NCBI RefSeq assembly: GCF_017354985.1
Contig: NZ_CP071501.1
Span: 2,871,501 to 2,935,500, forward strand
DNA length: 64,000 nucleotides
Direction of reading: 5' to 3'
DNA from: Shewanella cyperi
GTDB taxonomy: Bacteria; Pseudomonadota; Gammaproteobacteria; Enterobacterales; Shewanellaceae
In this document: one piece after another, positions 33,124 to 48,151 of the stretch
Position numbering within the stretch: the stretch's first letter is position 1
Layout of the letters: each line of letters starts with the position of its first letter
Notes under the pieces: generated by a model
Seen by the model: only the letters and a program-made list of their open reading frames with translations
What the model was told of the DNA's origin: nothing
Databases searched by the model: none
Translations under genes and position numbers: made by a program

Positions 33124-34947
33124 ATGTTGCCCACCATAGAACAGAATTTCGGTCACGCCTACAGCAGTCAACTTCCCGAACTCGGCCACAGCATAGCCAG
33201 GTTATTGCGTTTTTTTGGTGTTGAACGCCTGTACGGCGTTGGCGGTGACTTCGTTGCCAACCTGATCAACAGCCTGGCCACAGAGCTGGAGGTACTGCCT
33301 TCAAGCAACGAAATGCACGCCGGCTTCAGCGCCTGCGCCCAGGCGGAATTGGCCGGCATGGGGGTTTGCCTGACCACTTATACAGTTGGCAGCCTGCCCT
33401 GCGTCAGTGCCGCCGCCCTCGCCCGTACCGAAGGATTACCGGTGATATTCCTCTCCGGGGCACCGGGTGAAAATGAAAACAGCGGTTTGGCACTGCACCA
33501 CACTGTGCATCCCGGCAGTGGCTGGCACAGGGATCTCGACGCGGCCCTCAATGCCTTTCGGGCACTGGGGATCCGCGCTGAACGTCTTCAGGGCCAGCGT
33601 CACAGTGGTCAGCCCAATATTGCTGCCGAGCAATGCCTGGAGCTGCTTAGCTGGGCACTGCTCAATCGCCAGCCCGTGTATATCGAGGTTCCCAGGGATC
33701 TGGTATATCAGCCCACCCAGGCGCTGTCGCTGCCAGACTCTCTGGCCACATTGAAAGAAAGTCAGAATCTCAATCTGATGGGGGCCGAGCTCATCGCCGC
33801 TGAAATCGCTGCCAAACTGACGGCCGCCAGTCACCCCATGGTATTTCTCGGGGAAAAACTGCGCCTGAATCAGCCACTGCTGGACAGATTGGTGCGTATG
33901 TGTGAGCGCCTGCAACTGCCCTACGCCGTCAGCTGGTTTGCCAAAGGTATGGTGGATGAATCAGCCCCCCTGTGCCTTGGCAGTTATAACGGCGTATTCA
34001 GCGGCTGCGCCGGCCAGGAGTACATAGATAAAGTAGCCGATTATGTGCTGGAGATAGGCACGGCCATCCTGGCATCGGACACCAACAACGCCTTTGCCAG
34101 CGGCACCCACAGAATAGATACCCATAACAACAAAACCATGCTCAAGGGTACGGCCCGTTGGGAAAGGGATATAGTGGCCGTGCTCGATGCACTGGAACAA
34201 CGCGCCGATCTGCGTCCCTGCGCTAGCGTCTGGTGCAATCAGCAGCAGAAATTGCCTCAGGGTGAACTCGCATCAACCCTGGGCTACGCCAACCTGGCCA
34301 GCGCCATTAACCAGGCCCAAAAGGAACTCGACCAGGGCTTTATCTTTATTCCCGAAGTGGGTAATGCCCTGTTCGCCAGCTTTGAACTGCTGGCCCTTGG
34401 CAGTCCACTTGGACGCAGTTTCATGGCCAACCCCTGGTATGCGGCCATGGGCACCAGCCTGCCCTACGCCAGGGCTGTGGCTGATGAACTGAGAGCCCGC
34501 GGCAAGCAACAACCCTTGCTGCTGCTCACAGGTGACGGTGGTTTCAACTTCCAGGCCAATGAGCTGATTAACCTGCAAAAACAGAATGCCAACCTCATCA
34601 TCCTTTATATGCGCAACAACATTTTCCATCTGGGAAAGGCCGGTGATGCCCCTATCTATGCCTGTAATGACGAGAGATTCAGCCCTGAGTTGTTGATCCG
34701 CGCCTATGGTGGCCAACACCAAAGCTGCGACAGCCAAGCCTCATTGATCTCGGCGCTCAAGGCTGCGGCGAAGAATGGTGGTTTGCACTTGCTGGAGATC
34801 CCCACCAGCGTGGACAGGGATAGCCAAAGCGAAACCTGCCACAAACTCAATACCTACATCGGCTTTAAAAATGGTCAGCCGGAGGCAACAGCCGCCTGGC
34901 ATGCCCTGTGCGGTGAAGGAGATGACTGGGAAGAAGCGGCCCACTGA
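33124..34947 (+). CDS. Thiamine diphosphate-dependent enzyme, pyruvate/indolepyruvate decarboxylase-like
   Basis: This 607-residue protein has the three-domain layout of the ThDP decarboxylase/synthase superfamily. The activating glutamate is Glu63 (SSNEMHAGFSA), a His-His pair typical of decarboxylases is at 125-126 (LALHHT), and the cofactor motif runs from GDG at 470-472 to NN at 498-499. The His pair favours a 2-keto acid decarboxylase over acetolactate synthase, which also would have a small subunit nearby. The substrate is unknown. The ATG at 33124 is chosen over a TTG at 33109 because GGAG lies 9 bp before it. It stands alone, convergent with a small unknown gene. Confidence 0.8.
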   Translation: MLPTIEQNFGHAYSSQLPELGHSIARLLRFFGVERLYGVGGDFVANLINSLATELEVLPSSNEMHAGFSACAQAELAGMGVCLTTYTVGSLPCVSAAALARTEGLPVIFLSGAPGENENSGLALHHTVHPGSGWHRDLDAALNAFRALGIRAERLQGQRHSGQPNIAAEQCLELLSWALLNRQPVYIEVPRDLVYQPTQALSLPDSLATLKESQNLNLMGAELIAAEIAAKLTAASHPMVFLGEKLRLNQPLLDRLVRMCERLQLPYAVSWFAKGMVDESAPLCLGSYNGVFSGCAGQEYIDKVADYVLEIGTAILASDTNNAFASGTHRIDTHNNKTMLKGTARWERDIVAVLDALEQRADLRPCASVWCNQQQKLPQGELASTLGYANLASAINQAQKELDQGFIFIPEVGNALFASFELLALGSPLGRSFMANPWYAAMGTSLPYARAVADELRARGKQQPLLLLTGDGGFNFQANELINLQKQNANLIILYMRNNIFHLGKAGDAPIYACNDERFSPELLIRAYGGQHQSCDSQASLISALKAAAKNGGLHLLEIPTSVDRDSQSETCHKLNTYIGFKNGQPEATAAWHALCGEGDDWEEAAH

Positions 34948-34953
34948 GGGCCG

Positions 34954-35169
34954 TCAGAGCAGGCCCTGCTCCAGGGCCATAAAAAACAGTTCTTCATCGC
35001 CGGAGACGGCATCACGAAAGGCCTGATTGAGTGAGGCAATGGCAGCTGCTTCCGGGTGCTGCCTGTCGGCCGCCAACTCGCGGTAACGGCGCAGACTGCC
35101 GATATTCATTGGCTCGTTGAGCAGTTGCCTGGCTTCCTGATATTTGCTGGCGGGACGGACAAGTGTCAT
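34954..35169 (-). CDS. Small hypothetical protein
   Basis: This 71-residue open frame has a good start (AAGGA 7 bp before the ATG) and a soluble, helical, charged composition: YQEARQLLNEP, then SLRRYRELAADRQHPEAAA and an acidic C-terminus. I do not recognise the family. It ends 6 bp from the end of the thiamine diphosphate enzyme on the opposite strand. The compact placement and ribosome-binding site make it likely to be a real gene. Confidence 0.7.
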   Translation of the reverse strand: MTLVRPASKYQEARQLLNEPMNIGSLRRYRELAADRQHPEAAAIASLNQAFRDAVSGDEELFFMALEQGLL

Positions 35170-35359
35170 ACAGTTTCCTTGTAAACTTGGCCATTGCCGC
35201 TGGTAACCTAACTGATCACCCCTGTCAGCAGCAAACTGTCTGGCGAATTAGTGTCCAGTGATACCACACGCAGATCCTTATACAGGCCCGACCAGCTGAT
35301 TCACTATCCAAAGGCAGGGTTTGCTATTATCCCGAAAGCAACCAGTTTCGGAGCAGCAA

Positions 35360-35968
35360 ATGTGCGGCAGATTGAATGTAATAGCCGATCCCCTCTGCCA
35401 TTGGGTCAGCGAGCAGTTGGGGCTGGACTTTATCACCGAAGATAAAAAAGATCTCAGACCCACGGATCCCGTTACTGCCATAGGCCTGGAGCAGGGAAAG
35501 CTGCGCAGCTGGCACTGTCGCTGGGGCATTCAGCCCCAATGGTCAAAACGGCCGCTGATCAACGCCAGGATTGAAACAGTTAATCACAAGAGTACCTTCG
35601 CCGAAGCTTTCAGTAACAGGCGCATGTTGGTGCCAGTCAGCGGGTGGTTTGAATGGCAACAGCGCCCCGGCGGCAAGCAGAAGTGGTTGCTGTGTGGGGC
35701 CGAGGGGCAGCCACTCTACATGGCGGCCATAGGATTTGAGCACGAACAGGAGCGGCGTCTGGTGACCCTGACCACAAGGCCCAACCACCAATGCCAACAT
35801 ATTCACTCCCGCATGCCACTGCTGATAGCGCCCGGGGAGGTAGATTTCTTCCTCCGCAGCCATCCCGATGCCCTGCAGCCGCTGTTGCAGGCTGAGGTAA
35901 GGGTCGCTTTGGCACTGGAACCCGTGAACGACAGCGCTGTGGACTCCCCCAACCTGTCGCTGTTCTGA
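35360..35968 (+). CDS. SRAP-family abasic-site protein (YedK/HMCES type)
   Basis: This 202-residue protein starts MCGR, so Cys2 becomes the N-terminal residue that forms a thiazolidine crosslink with abasic sites in single-stranded DNA. The other active-site residues are present: Asn68 (LINARIET), Glu98 (VSGWFEW) and His149 (HIHSRMPLL). I chose the ATG at 35360 because the longer frame would bury Cys2, and GGAG lies 7 bp upstream. No LexA box precedes it, unlike recA, recN and dinB in this window. Confidence 0.93.
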   Translation: MCGRLNVIADPLCHWVSEQLGLDFITEDKKDLRPTDPVTAIGLEQGKLRSWHCRWGIQPQWSKRPLINARIETVNHKSTFAEAFSNRRMLVPVSGWFEWQQRPGGKQKWLLCGAEGQPLYMAAIGFEHEQERRLVTLTTRPNHQCQHIHSRMPLLIAPGEVDFFLRSHPDALQPLLQAEVRVALALEPVNDSAVDSPNLSLF

Positions 35969-36000
35969 ACTGCACATTAGCCCCGTTCAGCGACAGCCAA

Positions 36001-36031
36001 TAAAAAAGGCCACCCCAAGGTGGCCTTTTTT
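36001..36031. terminator. Bidirectional terminator between the SRAP gene and carB
   Basis: A 9-bp stem AAGGCCACC with GGTGGCCTT, flanked by an A run on the left and a T run on the right. It serves both converging genes. Confidence 0.93.
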
Positions 36032-36043
36032 GCTCAGGACCTA

Positions 36044-39274
<3,231 letters not shown>

Positions 39275-39298
39275 TGCTTCTATCTTCTCCGGCTCGGC

Positions 39299-40444
39299 TT
39301 ACTTGGCGTTCTTGCGAAACTCTTCAATCAGTTCGATGAAATGGTCGAACAGCGGGGCACAGTCATGTGGACCTGGGCTGGCTTCGGGGTGACCCTGGAA
39401 GCTGAACGCAGGTTTATCGGTGCGGTGAATACCCTGCAGTGAACCATCGAACAGTGACTTGTGGGTCACCTTGAGGTTGGCCGGCAAGCTGGCCTCATCC
39501 ACGGCGAAACCGTGGTTCTGGCTGGTGATCATCACAGTGCCCTTGTCCACATCACCCACAGGGTGGTTGGCACCATGGTGGCCAAACTTCATCTTCAGTG
39601 TTTTGGCACCGCTGGCCAGACCCAGTAACTGGTGGCCCAAACAGATACCGAATACCGGAATGTCGGTAGTGAGGATTTCCTGGATGGCGGCAATGGCGTA
39701 ATCGCAGGGCTCTGGATCGCCTGGGCCATTTGACAGGAACACACCGTCCGGATTCATGGCCAGCACTTCACTGGCAGGAGTTTTGGCAGGCACCACTGTT
39801 ACATCACAGCCACGGTCCACCAGCATGCGCAGTATGTTGGTCTTGACGCCGTAGTCATAGGCCACCACCTTGTACTTGAGTTCGGACTCTGGGGTGTCGG
39901 ATGGCAGGCCGCCTTCGAGGCGCCAACTGCCCTTGCGCCACTGATAACCTTCAGCCGTGGTCACTTCCTTGGCCAGATCCATACCCTTGAGACCGGGGAA
40001 AGCCTTGGCAGCCGCCAACGCCTTATCGGCATCCAGCTCACCCACCAGGATACAACCGGCCTGGGAGCCTTTTTCACGCAGGATACGGGTCAGTTTACGG
40101 GTGTCGATATCGGCAATCCCAACCACATTGTTGGCTTTGAGATAATCACTTAAGGATTGCTGACTGCGGAAATTGCTGGCGATAAGGGGAAGATCGCGAA
40201 TGATGAGGCCACAGGCATGAACTGCGCTGGATTCCGTGTCTTCATCATTGGTACCGGTGTTACCGATATGGGGGTAGGTTAAGGTTACAATCTGTCGTGA
40301 ATAAGAGGGATCTGTTAATATCTCTTGATAGCCCGTCATGGAAGTGTTAAAAACGACTTCTCCAACGGCAATTCCATCTGCACCGATTGCTGTGCCTGAG
40401 AACAGGGTTCCATCTTCGAGTACGAGTAAGGCAGACTTTGTCAA
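39299..40444 (-). CDS. carA: Carbamoyl phosphate synthase small subunit (UUG start)
   Basis: This 381-residue glutaminase subunit has the nucleophile motif [11 protein letters not shown] and the catalytic [13 protein letters not shown] region. The start codon is TTG (revcomp of CAA at 40442-40444), with GGAGG 6 bp before it; no ATG nearby gives the conserved [12 protein letters not shown] start. The Escherichia coli carA also uses UUG, so the rare start seems conserved. About 150 bp upstream, before the dapB terminator, must hold the promoter. I saw no convincing ArgR box there. Confidence 0.97.
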   Translation of the reverse strand: MTKSALLVLEDGTLFSGTAIGADGIAVGEVVFNTSMTGYQEILTDPSYSRQIVTLTYPHIGNTGTNDEDTESSAVHACGLIIRDLPLIASNFRSQQSLSDYLKANNVVGIADIDTRKLTRILREKGSQAGCILVGELDADKALAAAKAFPGLKGMDLAKEVTTAEGYQWRKGSWRLEGGLPSDTPESELKYKVVAYDYGVKTNILRMLVDRGCDVTVVPAKTPASEVLAMNPDGVFLSNGPGDPEPCDYAIAAIQEILTTDIPVFGICLGHQLLGLASGAKTLKMKFGHHGANHPVGDVDKGTVMITSQNHGFAVDEASLPANLKVTHKSLFDGSLQGIHRTDKPAFSFQGHPEASPGPHDCAPLFDHFIELIEEFRKNAK

Positions 40445-40594
40445 CGCGACCTCCGAAAAAGAGCCAAGCCATTAGAATTTAATGATTTTTTTGATTTTTA
40501 AGATACCAATTTCCGCTAAAACACGAAATTTTGACAAATTCCAATGATTTTACCCGGAAAATCGCATTTCGTCCACACTTAAGCGGACGGAACG

Positions 40595-40624
40595 CGTAAA
40601 AAAACCGCCAAATGGCGGTTTTTC
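40595..40624 (-). terminator. Terminator after dapB
   Basis: An 8-bp stem AACCGCCA with TGGCGGTT followed by a T run on the minus strand, starting right at the dapB stop. Confidence 0.9.
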
Positions 40625-40626
40625 TG

Positions 40627-41492
<866 letters not shown>

Positions 41493-41498
41493 GGGGAA

Positions 41499-42116
41499 TT
41501 ACACTATGTCCAATAACTCGACTTCAAAGATCAGGGTCGAGAACGGCGGGATGGAAGCGCCGGCACCACGCTCACCGTAGGCCAGATGGTATGGCACGTA
41601 CAGTTTGAACTTGGAGCCTACGTTCATCAGTTGCAGGGCCTCGGTCCAACCGGCGATAACGCCCGATACCGGGAACTCGGCAGGTTGACCGCGAACCACT
41701 GAGCTGTCGAACACGTCACCGCTGATGAAAGAACCATGATAATGAGTACGTACGGTAGACTCATAGGTAGGCTTCTCGCCGTTGCCCTGGGTCAGCACTT
41801 CATATTGCAGGCCGGATTCGGTTACGAACACACCGTCACGCTTGGCATTGTCTTCGAGGAAGCTATTGCCTTCGGCGATGGTGGCTTCGGCAGCTTCTTC
41901 CTGGGCTTGTTGCAGACGGCGGCTGATCTCGGTGAAGGCCAGTTGCAGATTTTGCATGGACACAGCGCTGTCCTTGCCATCGAAAGCATCGGCCAGACCG
42001 GCCTGAACTGCTGGAATGTCCAGACCTTCAAAAGAGTTGGCAGCCAGTTGCTCGCCCAGTTGACGGCCGACGCCGTAGCTGGCCTGTTGTTCTACAGTGC
42101 TGAATTTCTCAGACAT
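41499..42116 (-). CDS. fklB: FKBP-type peptidyl-prolyl isomerase FklB
   Basis: This 205-residue protein has an N-terminal helical dimerisation domain (about 1-95, with SYGVGRQLGEQL) and a C-terminal FKBP domain with VRTHYHGSFISGDVFDSS and PYHLAYGERGAG. It lacks a signal peptide, so it is cytoplasmic FKBP22-type, not the periplasmic FkpA. It assists folding by proline isomerisation. It is a single-gene unit with its own terminator. Confidence 0.93.
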   Translation of the reverse strand: MSEKFSTVEQQASYGVGRQLGEQLAANSFEGLDIPAVQAGLADAFDGKDSAVSMQNLQLAFTEISRRLQQAQEEAAEATIAEGNSFLEDNAKRDGVFVTESGLQYEVLTQGNGEKPTYESTVRTHYHGSFISGDVFDSSVVRGQPAEFPVSGVIAGWTEALQLMNVGSKFKLYVPYHLAYGERGAGASIPPFSTLIFEVELLDIV

Positions 42117-42200
42117 CTTGGGATTCTCTCAGTAATCTAGGATAAAAATGCGGGCGTCATTCTATCACGAAATGACGCCCTGTGCTGATAAACCAGGGGC

Positions 42201-43001
42201 TTATTTAGCAATTTGACACTTGGGCAGTCCCTTGGCCTTGGCGGCGTCGTACAGGGGCTGCATCTTGGGCGCCAATGATTGCAGTCCCGAGATGCGGGTA
42301 TCGTGTGATGGATGGGTGGACAGCAGCTCGGGCCCCTGTGCTCCTCCAGCCTTGGCCATGTTTTGCCACAAGATGGCACCGGCACGGGGATCAAAGCCGG
42401 CGCGGGCCATCAGCTCCAGTCCGACTATATCCGCTTCGGACTCCTGGGCACGGCCATAGGGCAAGATGTAGCCCACCTGAGCACCCAAGCCCAGAGCCGC
42501 CATGTAAAGGTCCTTGTTCGCCACACCGCCGGCCCCCAGGGCCATGTCGGCGAGCTTAAGCCCGGTACCCGTCATCTGGGCCCGGGATACCTGCTCGTTA
42601 CTGTGGTTGGCCAATACGTGGGCCACTTCGTGTCCCAATACCACCGCCAGTTGATCCTGGTTATTGGCCACCTTGAGCAAACCTGTGTAAACCCCAATAT
42701 GCCCCCCCGGCAGGGCAAAAGCGTTGACCTGGGGTGAGTCAAATACCACCACCTCCCAGCGCTGGGCCGGCCCCTCCAAAGCACCGGTCACACGCTGTGC
42801 CACGCAATCCACATAGGCATTGAGCTTGGCATCCTTGCTGATCTTCTGCTGTTTTTTCATTTCGTCGAAGGAGGCGTCGCCCATTTGGTTCATTTCCGCG
42901 GCGGAAAACAGCAGGGTCTGGCTGCGACCAGTGGGAGATTGGGTGGTGACACAACCACCGAGCAGTGACAGAGTCAGGAGCGAAATTGCGAGACGTTTCA
43001 T
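42201..43001 (-). CDS. M48-family metallopeptidase lipoprotein
   Basis: This 266-residue protein begins with a lipoprotein signal peptide (lipobox LLGGC, Cys17). The zinc site HEVAH is at 124-128 and the third ligand Glu189 lies in QESEADIVGLELM. The fold resembles the envelope proteases LoiP/YcaL, which cleave misfolded outer-membrane proteins; I cannot assign an orthologue. The ATG at 43001 is chosen because AAGGA lies 8 bp before it, while the ATG at 43010 has the element too close. Confidence 0.88.
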   Translation of the reverse strand: MKRLAISLLTLSLLGGCVTTQSPTGRSQTLLFSAAEMNQMGDASFDEMKKQQKISKDAKLNAYVDCVAQRVTGALEGPAQRWEVVVFDSPQVNAFALPGGHIGVYTGLLKVANNQDQLAVVLGHEVAHVLANHSNEQVSRAQMTGTGLKLADMALGAGGVANKDLYMAALGLGAQVGYILPYGRAQESEADIVGLELMARAGFDPRAGAILWQNMAKAGGAQGPELLSTHPSHDTRISGLQSLAPKMQPLYDAAKAKGLPKCQIAK

Positions 43002-43104
43002 TGGCTTCATCCTTATATGGCCATTGGGCATCGAGGCCCGGTTTGGCAGGGATTTTACCCAGAAGCGGGACTGATGCCAAACCAAGGCCAATATTAATTG
43101 CTCC

Positions 43105-44109
43105 TCAGGCGGGTAAACCAAAGCGTTTGCGGTACTGCTCCATGGTAATCCCGGTGAGCTTTTTAAACAGGCGCCGAAAGGAGCTGATGTCCTCATAGCC
43201 CACGGCCCAGATCACTTCGTTGCTGCTGCGAGCAGTCATTTCCAACTGCTGTTTGGCGGCTTCGACCCGCAGCTGTTGCAAATACTCCAGCGGAGTCTCA
43301 CCCGTGGCGGCCTTGAAGCGGCGTTTGAAATTGCGTGAGCCCATGGCCACGGCCTCGGCCAGCTGTTCCATGGTAATGCGCTCGGCATAATGGGCGGCGA
43401 GCCACTCCTGGGCGGCCTTGATTTCCGCGTCACCGTGATTCCGCCCGGGCAGCAAACGATGAAACGGCTGCTGCAATTCACGACTCGGATCCAGCAACAA
43501 TAATCGGGCACAGAGCAGCGCCACCTCACGCCCGGCGAAGCGCGCCACCAGCCGCAGCAGCAGATCGTTGAAGGCGGTGTAGGCGCCGCCGCAGATCAGG
43601 TCCTCATACTCCAGCAACAGCTTTTGGTTGTTGTAAATCACCTTGGGATAGCGCTCGCGAAAGATACGCTCCAAAAACCAGTGGGTGGTGGCTTCGCGGC
43701 CATCAAGCAAGCCTGCTTCGGCGAGCAGAAAACTGCCGCTGCAGGCACTGACCATCAGGGTGCCGCTTTGGGCCTGGGCCCTGATCCAGGCCACGGTATC
43801 CTGCTGCCGGGCCAGATATTCGGCCACCTCGGCGCGTCCGGATTCGGCTGCCAGTATGCTGGAAATCAATACCACATCGGCCTTGGCTATCTGGATCAGG
43901 CTGATGTCGGGGACCAGGGTTTGGCCGCTGCGGGTCTGCACCGGCGTATCCCCGGCGGTTGTCAGCTGCACCTCAAAGCGGGCCCCGGGCGCCAGAGCGG
44001 CGCCATGCAGTCGTTGCAGACAGGCATTGGCCACATAAAAGATGTCCAGAGCGGCATGTACTGTGCCCCCCATGCAGCCCGGCATCGCCAGCAGCACTAT
44101 TTTCGGCAT
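43105..44109 (-). CDS. GlxA-type AraC-family transcriptional regulator
   Basis: This 334-residue protein joins an N-terminal DJ-1/PfpI glutaminase-like domain (about 1-190, with the elbow SACSGSFLLAEAGLL) to two C-terminal AraC-type helix-turn-helix motifs (about 225-330, ITMEQLAEAVAMGSRNFKRRF and IWAVGYEDISSFRRLFKK). Such regulators usually respond to amines or other small nitrogen compounds. It is divergent from the glutathione transferase gene, and the shared intergenic region contains an inverted repeat at 44137-44154. Confidence 0.9.
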   Translation of the reverse strand: MPKIVLLAMPGCMGGTVHAALDIFYVANACLQRLHGAALAPGARFEVQLTTAGDTPVQTRSGQTLVPDISLIQIAKADVVLISSILAAESGRAEVAEYLARQQDTVAWIRAQAQSGTLMVSACSGSFLLAEAGLLDGREATTHWFLERIFRERYPKVIYNNQKLLLEYEDLICGGAYTAFNDLLLRLVARFAGREVALLCARLLLLDPSRELQQPFHRLLPGRNHGDAEIKAAQEWLAAHYAERITMEQLAEAVAMGSRNFKRRFKAATGETPLEYLQQLRVEAAKQQLEMTARSSNEVIWAVGYEDISSFRRLFKKLTGITMEQYRKRFGLPA

Positions 44110-44136
44110 AGGACTCTTGTCTCATTTCGCACATTT

Positions 44137-44154
44137 ATGGGCAAATATGCCCAT
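44137..44154. promoter_or_regulatory. Inverted repeat between the GlxA-type regulator and GST genes
   Basis: A perfect 6-bp inverted repeat, ATGGGC-N6-GCCCAT, sits midway in the 108-bp divergent region. Its half-site spacing of one helical turn fits a dimeric regulator. Which protein binds it is inference. Confidence 0.5.
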
Positions 44155-44217
44155 TATTTCCATCGACCACAAGCCTTAAGCTGGACGGCGTAAACCTCAC
44201 AGCAATAAGGAGATCCC

Positions 44218-44853
44218 ATGCTGAAACTCTACGGCAGCCCCAATACCCGTACCATTCGCGCCCTTTGGACCCTGGAAGAAACCGGTCTTTCCTATGATTA
44301 TGTGCGGCTTGATTTTGAAGGCGGTGAACAGCAAAGGCCGCCGTATCTGAAGATCAATCCCAACGCCAAGGTGCCCAGCCTGGAAGTGGACGGCCAGGTG
44401 CTGCTGGAAACCAATGCCATTTGCCGCTATATCGCCGAACAGGCACCCGACGCCGGACTTATCCCGGATTCAGCCCTGGAGCGGGCGCAAATGAACCAGT
44501 GGTGTGATTTTCAGTTGTCGGAATTGGAACCGCCACCTTGGATGATAATCAAGAATCTGCGGGTCTATCCCGACGCGGTTAAGCTGGATAATCAGGCGCT
44601 GCAGGCCGCCATGAACTATGAGGCCGATCGCGCCATGGGCATACTCGCCAAGGGCATCAAGGCCAGCGGCTATGTGCTCGAAAGTGGTTTTTCACTGGCG
44701 GATATTCAGCTGGCGGTGACCCTGATGACTTATCTAAAAGCCAAGATGAGCATCAAGGAACCCAAGGTGCTGGATTATTTGAAACGTTGCTGCGATCGCC
44801 CGGCCATCGCCAAGCTGCAGGCCATGGGCGACCTGTCCCGATTCAACCTCTGA
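44218..44853 (+). CDS. Glutathione S-transferase family protein
   Basis: This 211-residue protein has an N-terminal thioredoxin-like domain (KLYGSPNTRTIRALWTLEE, cis-Pro in AKVPSLEVDG, then ETNAICRYIAE) and a C-terminal helical domain. GSTs of this kind conjugate glutathione or reduce substrates; the specific reaction is not evident. The ATG has AAGGAG 6 bp before it. Divergence from the AraC/GlxA-type regulator suggests that regulator controls it. Confidence 0.92.
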   Translation: MLKLYGSPNTRTIRALWTLEETGLSYDYVRLDFEGGEQQRPPYLKINPNAKVPSLEVDGQVLLETNAICRYIAEQAPDAGLIPDSALERAQMNQWCDFQLSELEPPPWMIIKNLRVYPDAVKLDNQALQAAMNYEADRAMGILAKGIKASGYVLESGFSLADIQLAVTLMTYLKAKMSIKEPKVLDYLKRCCDRPAIAKLQAMGDLSRFNL

Positions 44854-44862
44854 TCTTCGGCA

Positions 44863-44894
44863 TAAAAAAGCCTGGCATTGCCAGGCTTTTTTAT
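44863..44894. terminator. Bidirectional terminator between GST and dnaJ
   Basis: An 8-bp or longer stem AAGCCTGGCA with TGCCAGGCTT, flanked by A and T runs, lies between the converging genes. Confidence 0.93.
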
Positions 44895-44903
44895 TGGGGT
44901 TTA

Positions 44904-46034
44904 TCAGCTGTTGAGGTCCTGGAAGAACTTCTTCACGCCATCGAAAAAGCCTTCAGCCTTTGGGCTGTGCTTTTTTGACTCCCCCGACAGTGTCGCCTCG
45001 AATTCACGCAGCAGTTCTTTCTGACGCTCGGACAGGTTCACCGGCGTTTCCATCACTACCTTGCACAGCAGATCGCCCACCGCATGGCTGCGCACCGACT
45101 TGACGCCCTTGCCACGCAGACGGAACATGCGTCCGGTTTGGGTTTCCGGCGGGATCTTCAGACTGACCTTGCCATCCAGGGTCGGCACTTCAATCTCACC
45201 GCCCAGGGCAGCCTTGGCAAAGGAAATCGGCACTTCACAGTACAGATTGTTGCCATCGCGGACGAATATCGCGTGCTCGCGCACTGTCACCTGCACGTAG
45301 AGATCCCCCGGAGGCGCACCGAATTCCCCGGCTTCACCCTCGCCGGCCAAACGGATGCGATCACCGGTATCAACACCGGCCGGGATCTTGACCGACAGTG
45401 TCTTGGTGCGCTCCATGCGGCCGTCACCGTGACACTTGCTGCAGGGATCCTTGATGATCTTGCCGCGGCCGTGACAGGTAGGACAGGGTTGCTGCACCGC
45501 AAAGAAGCCCTGGCGCATCTGCACCTGACCGGCACCGTGACAGGTGCTACAGGTGGTGGCCGAGGTGCCCTTCTTGGCACCCGAGCCGTCACAGGCGTCA
45601 CAGCTGGCCAGAGTGGGGATCTTCAGCTCTTTGGTCAGACCGCGGACGGCCTCTTCCAGGGACAACTCCAGGTTGTAGCGCAGATCCGAACCACGGGCTG
45701 CCTGGCGGGCGCCACCACGACGACCACCGCCAAAGATGTCACCGAATACATCGCCGAAGATATCACCGAAATCGGCACCACCACCGAAACCACCACCGCC
45801 GCGGTTGGGATCGACACCGGCATGGCCGAATTGATCATAGGCGGCCTTCTTGTCGGCATCGGTGAGGATTTCGTAAGCTTCCTTGACCTCTTTGAAGCTG
45901 GCCTCGGCGGCCTTGTCTCCCGGGTTGCGATCCGGGTGATACTTCATCGCCAGGCGCTTGTAGGCCTTCTTGATGTCCCGTTCGCTGGCGTCACGACCGA
46001 CGCCCAATACTTCGTAATAATCTCGCTTTGACAT
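44904..46034 (-). CDS. dnaJ: Chaperone protein DnaJ
   Basis: This 376-residue cochaperone stimulates DnaK ATPase and delivers substrates. The J domain has the HPD motif ([10 protein letters not shown]), a Gly-rich linker follows (about 75-110), then four CxxCxGxG zinc motifs (about 139-210) and the C-terminal substrate-binding domains. It lies 88 bp downstream of dnaK, with a hairpin between. Confidence 0.98.
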   Translation of the reverse strand: MSKRDYYEVLGVGRDASERDIKKAYKRLAMKYHPDRNPGDKAAEASFKEVKEAYEILTDADKKAAYDQFGHAGVDPNRGGGGFGGGADFGDIFGDVFGDIFGGGRRGGARQAARGSDLRYNLELSLEEAVRGLTKELKIPTLASCDACDGSGAKKGTSATTCSTCHGAGQVQMRQGFFAVQQPCPTCHGRGKIIKDPCSKCHGDGRMERTKTLSVKIPAGVDTGDRIRLAGEGEAGEFGAPPGDLYVQVTVREHAIFVRDGNNLYCEVPISFAKAALGGEIEVPTLDGKVSLKIPPETQTGRMFRLRGKGVKSVRSHAVGDLLCKVVMETPVNLSERQKELLREFEATLSGESKKHSPKAEGFFDGVKKFFQDLNS

Positions 46035-46067
46035 ATTTCCACGCTTTCTTAACTGGCGTTGAACGAA

Positions 46068-46096
46068 CGGGCGTTAGGGTTTCCCCGTAACGCCCG
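46068..46096 (-). other. Intercistronic hairpin between dnaK and dnaJ
   Basis: A 9-bp inverted repeat, CGGGCGTTA with TAACGCCCG, around an 11-base loop. It is followed by no T run. It could be a partial terminator or an RNA stabiliser that sets the DnaK to DnaJ ratio. Confidence 0.55.
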
Positions 46097-46122
46097 CCGG
46101 AAAGAATCAAGCTTGCGCCCGA

Positions 46123-48036
<1,914 letters not shown>

Positions 48037-48083
48037 GGGGTCCTCCGAAAAAATTTCTTACGCTAATTCGTTATCTGGTGTGG

Positions 48084-48112
48084 ATATGGGGACGGTGTTT
48101 GGACTTTTCAAG
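48084..48112 (-). promoter_or_regulatory. Sigma-32-type heat-shock promoter P1 of dnaK
   Basis: On the minus strand: CTTGAA (48112-48107), 15-bp spacer, CCCCATAT (48091-48084). This is close to the RpoH consensus. The -35 element sits in a perfect inverted repeat GGACTT-TTC-AAGTCC (48101-48115). It lies about 50 bp upstream of the dnaK ATG. Confidence 0.9.
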
Positions 48113-48151
48113 TCCGGGGGTTTCGTCACCTGCATTTCATCCTTAACCCCT

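Noticed and set aside
40445..40594. ArgR box upstream of carA
   Set aside because: AT-rich stretches resemble half of the consensus but no paired, properly spaced site could be found.
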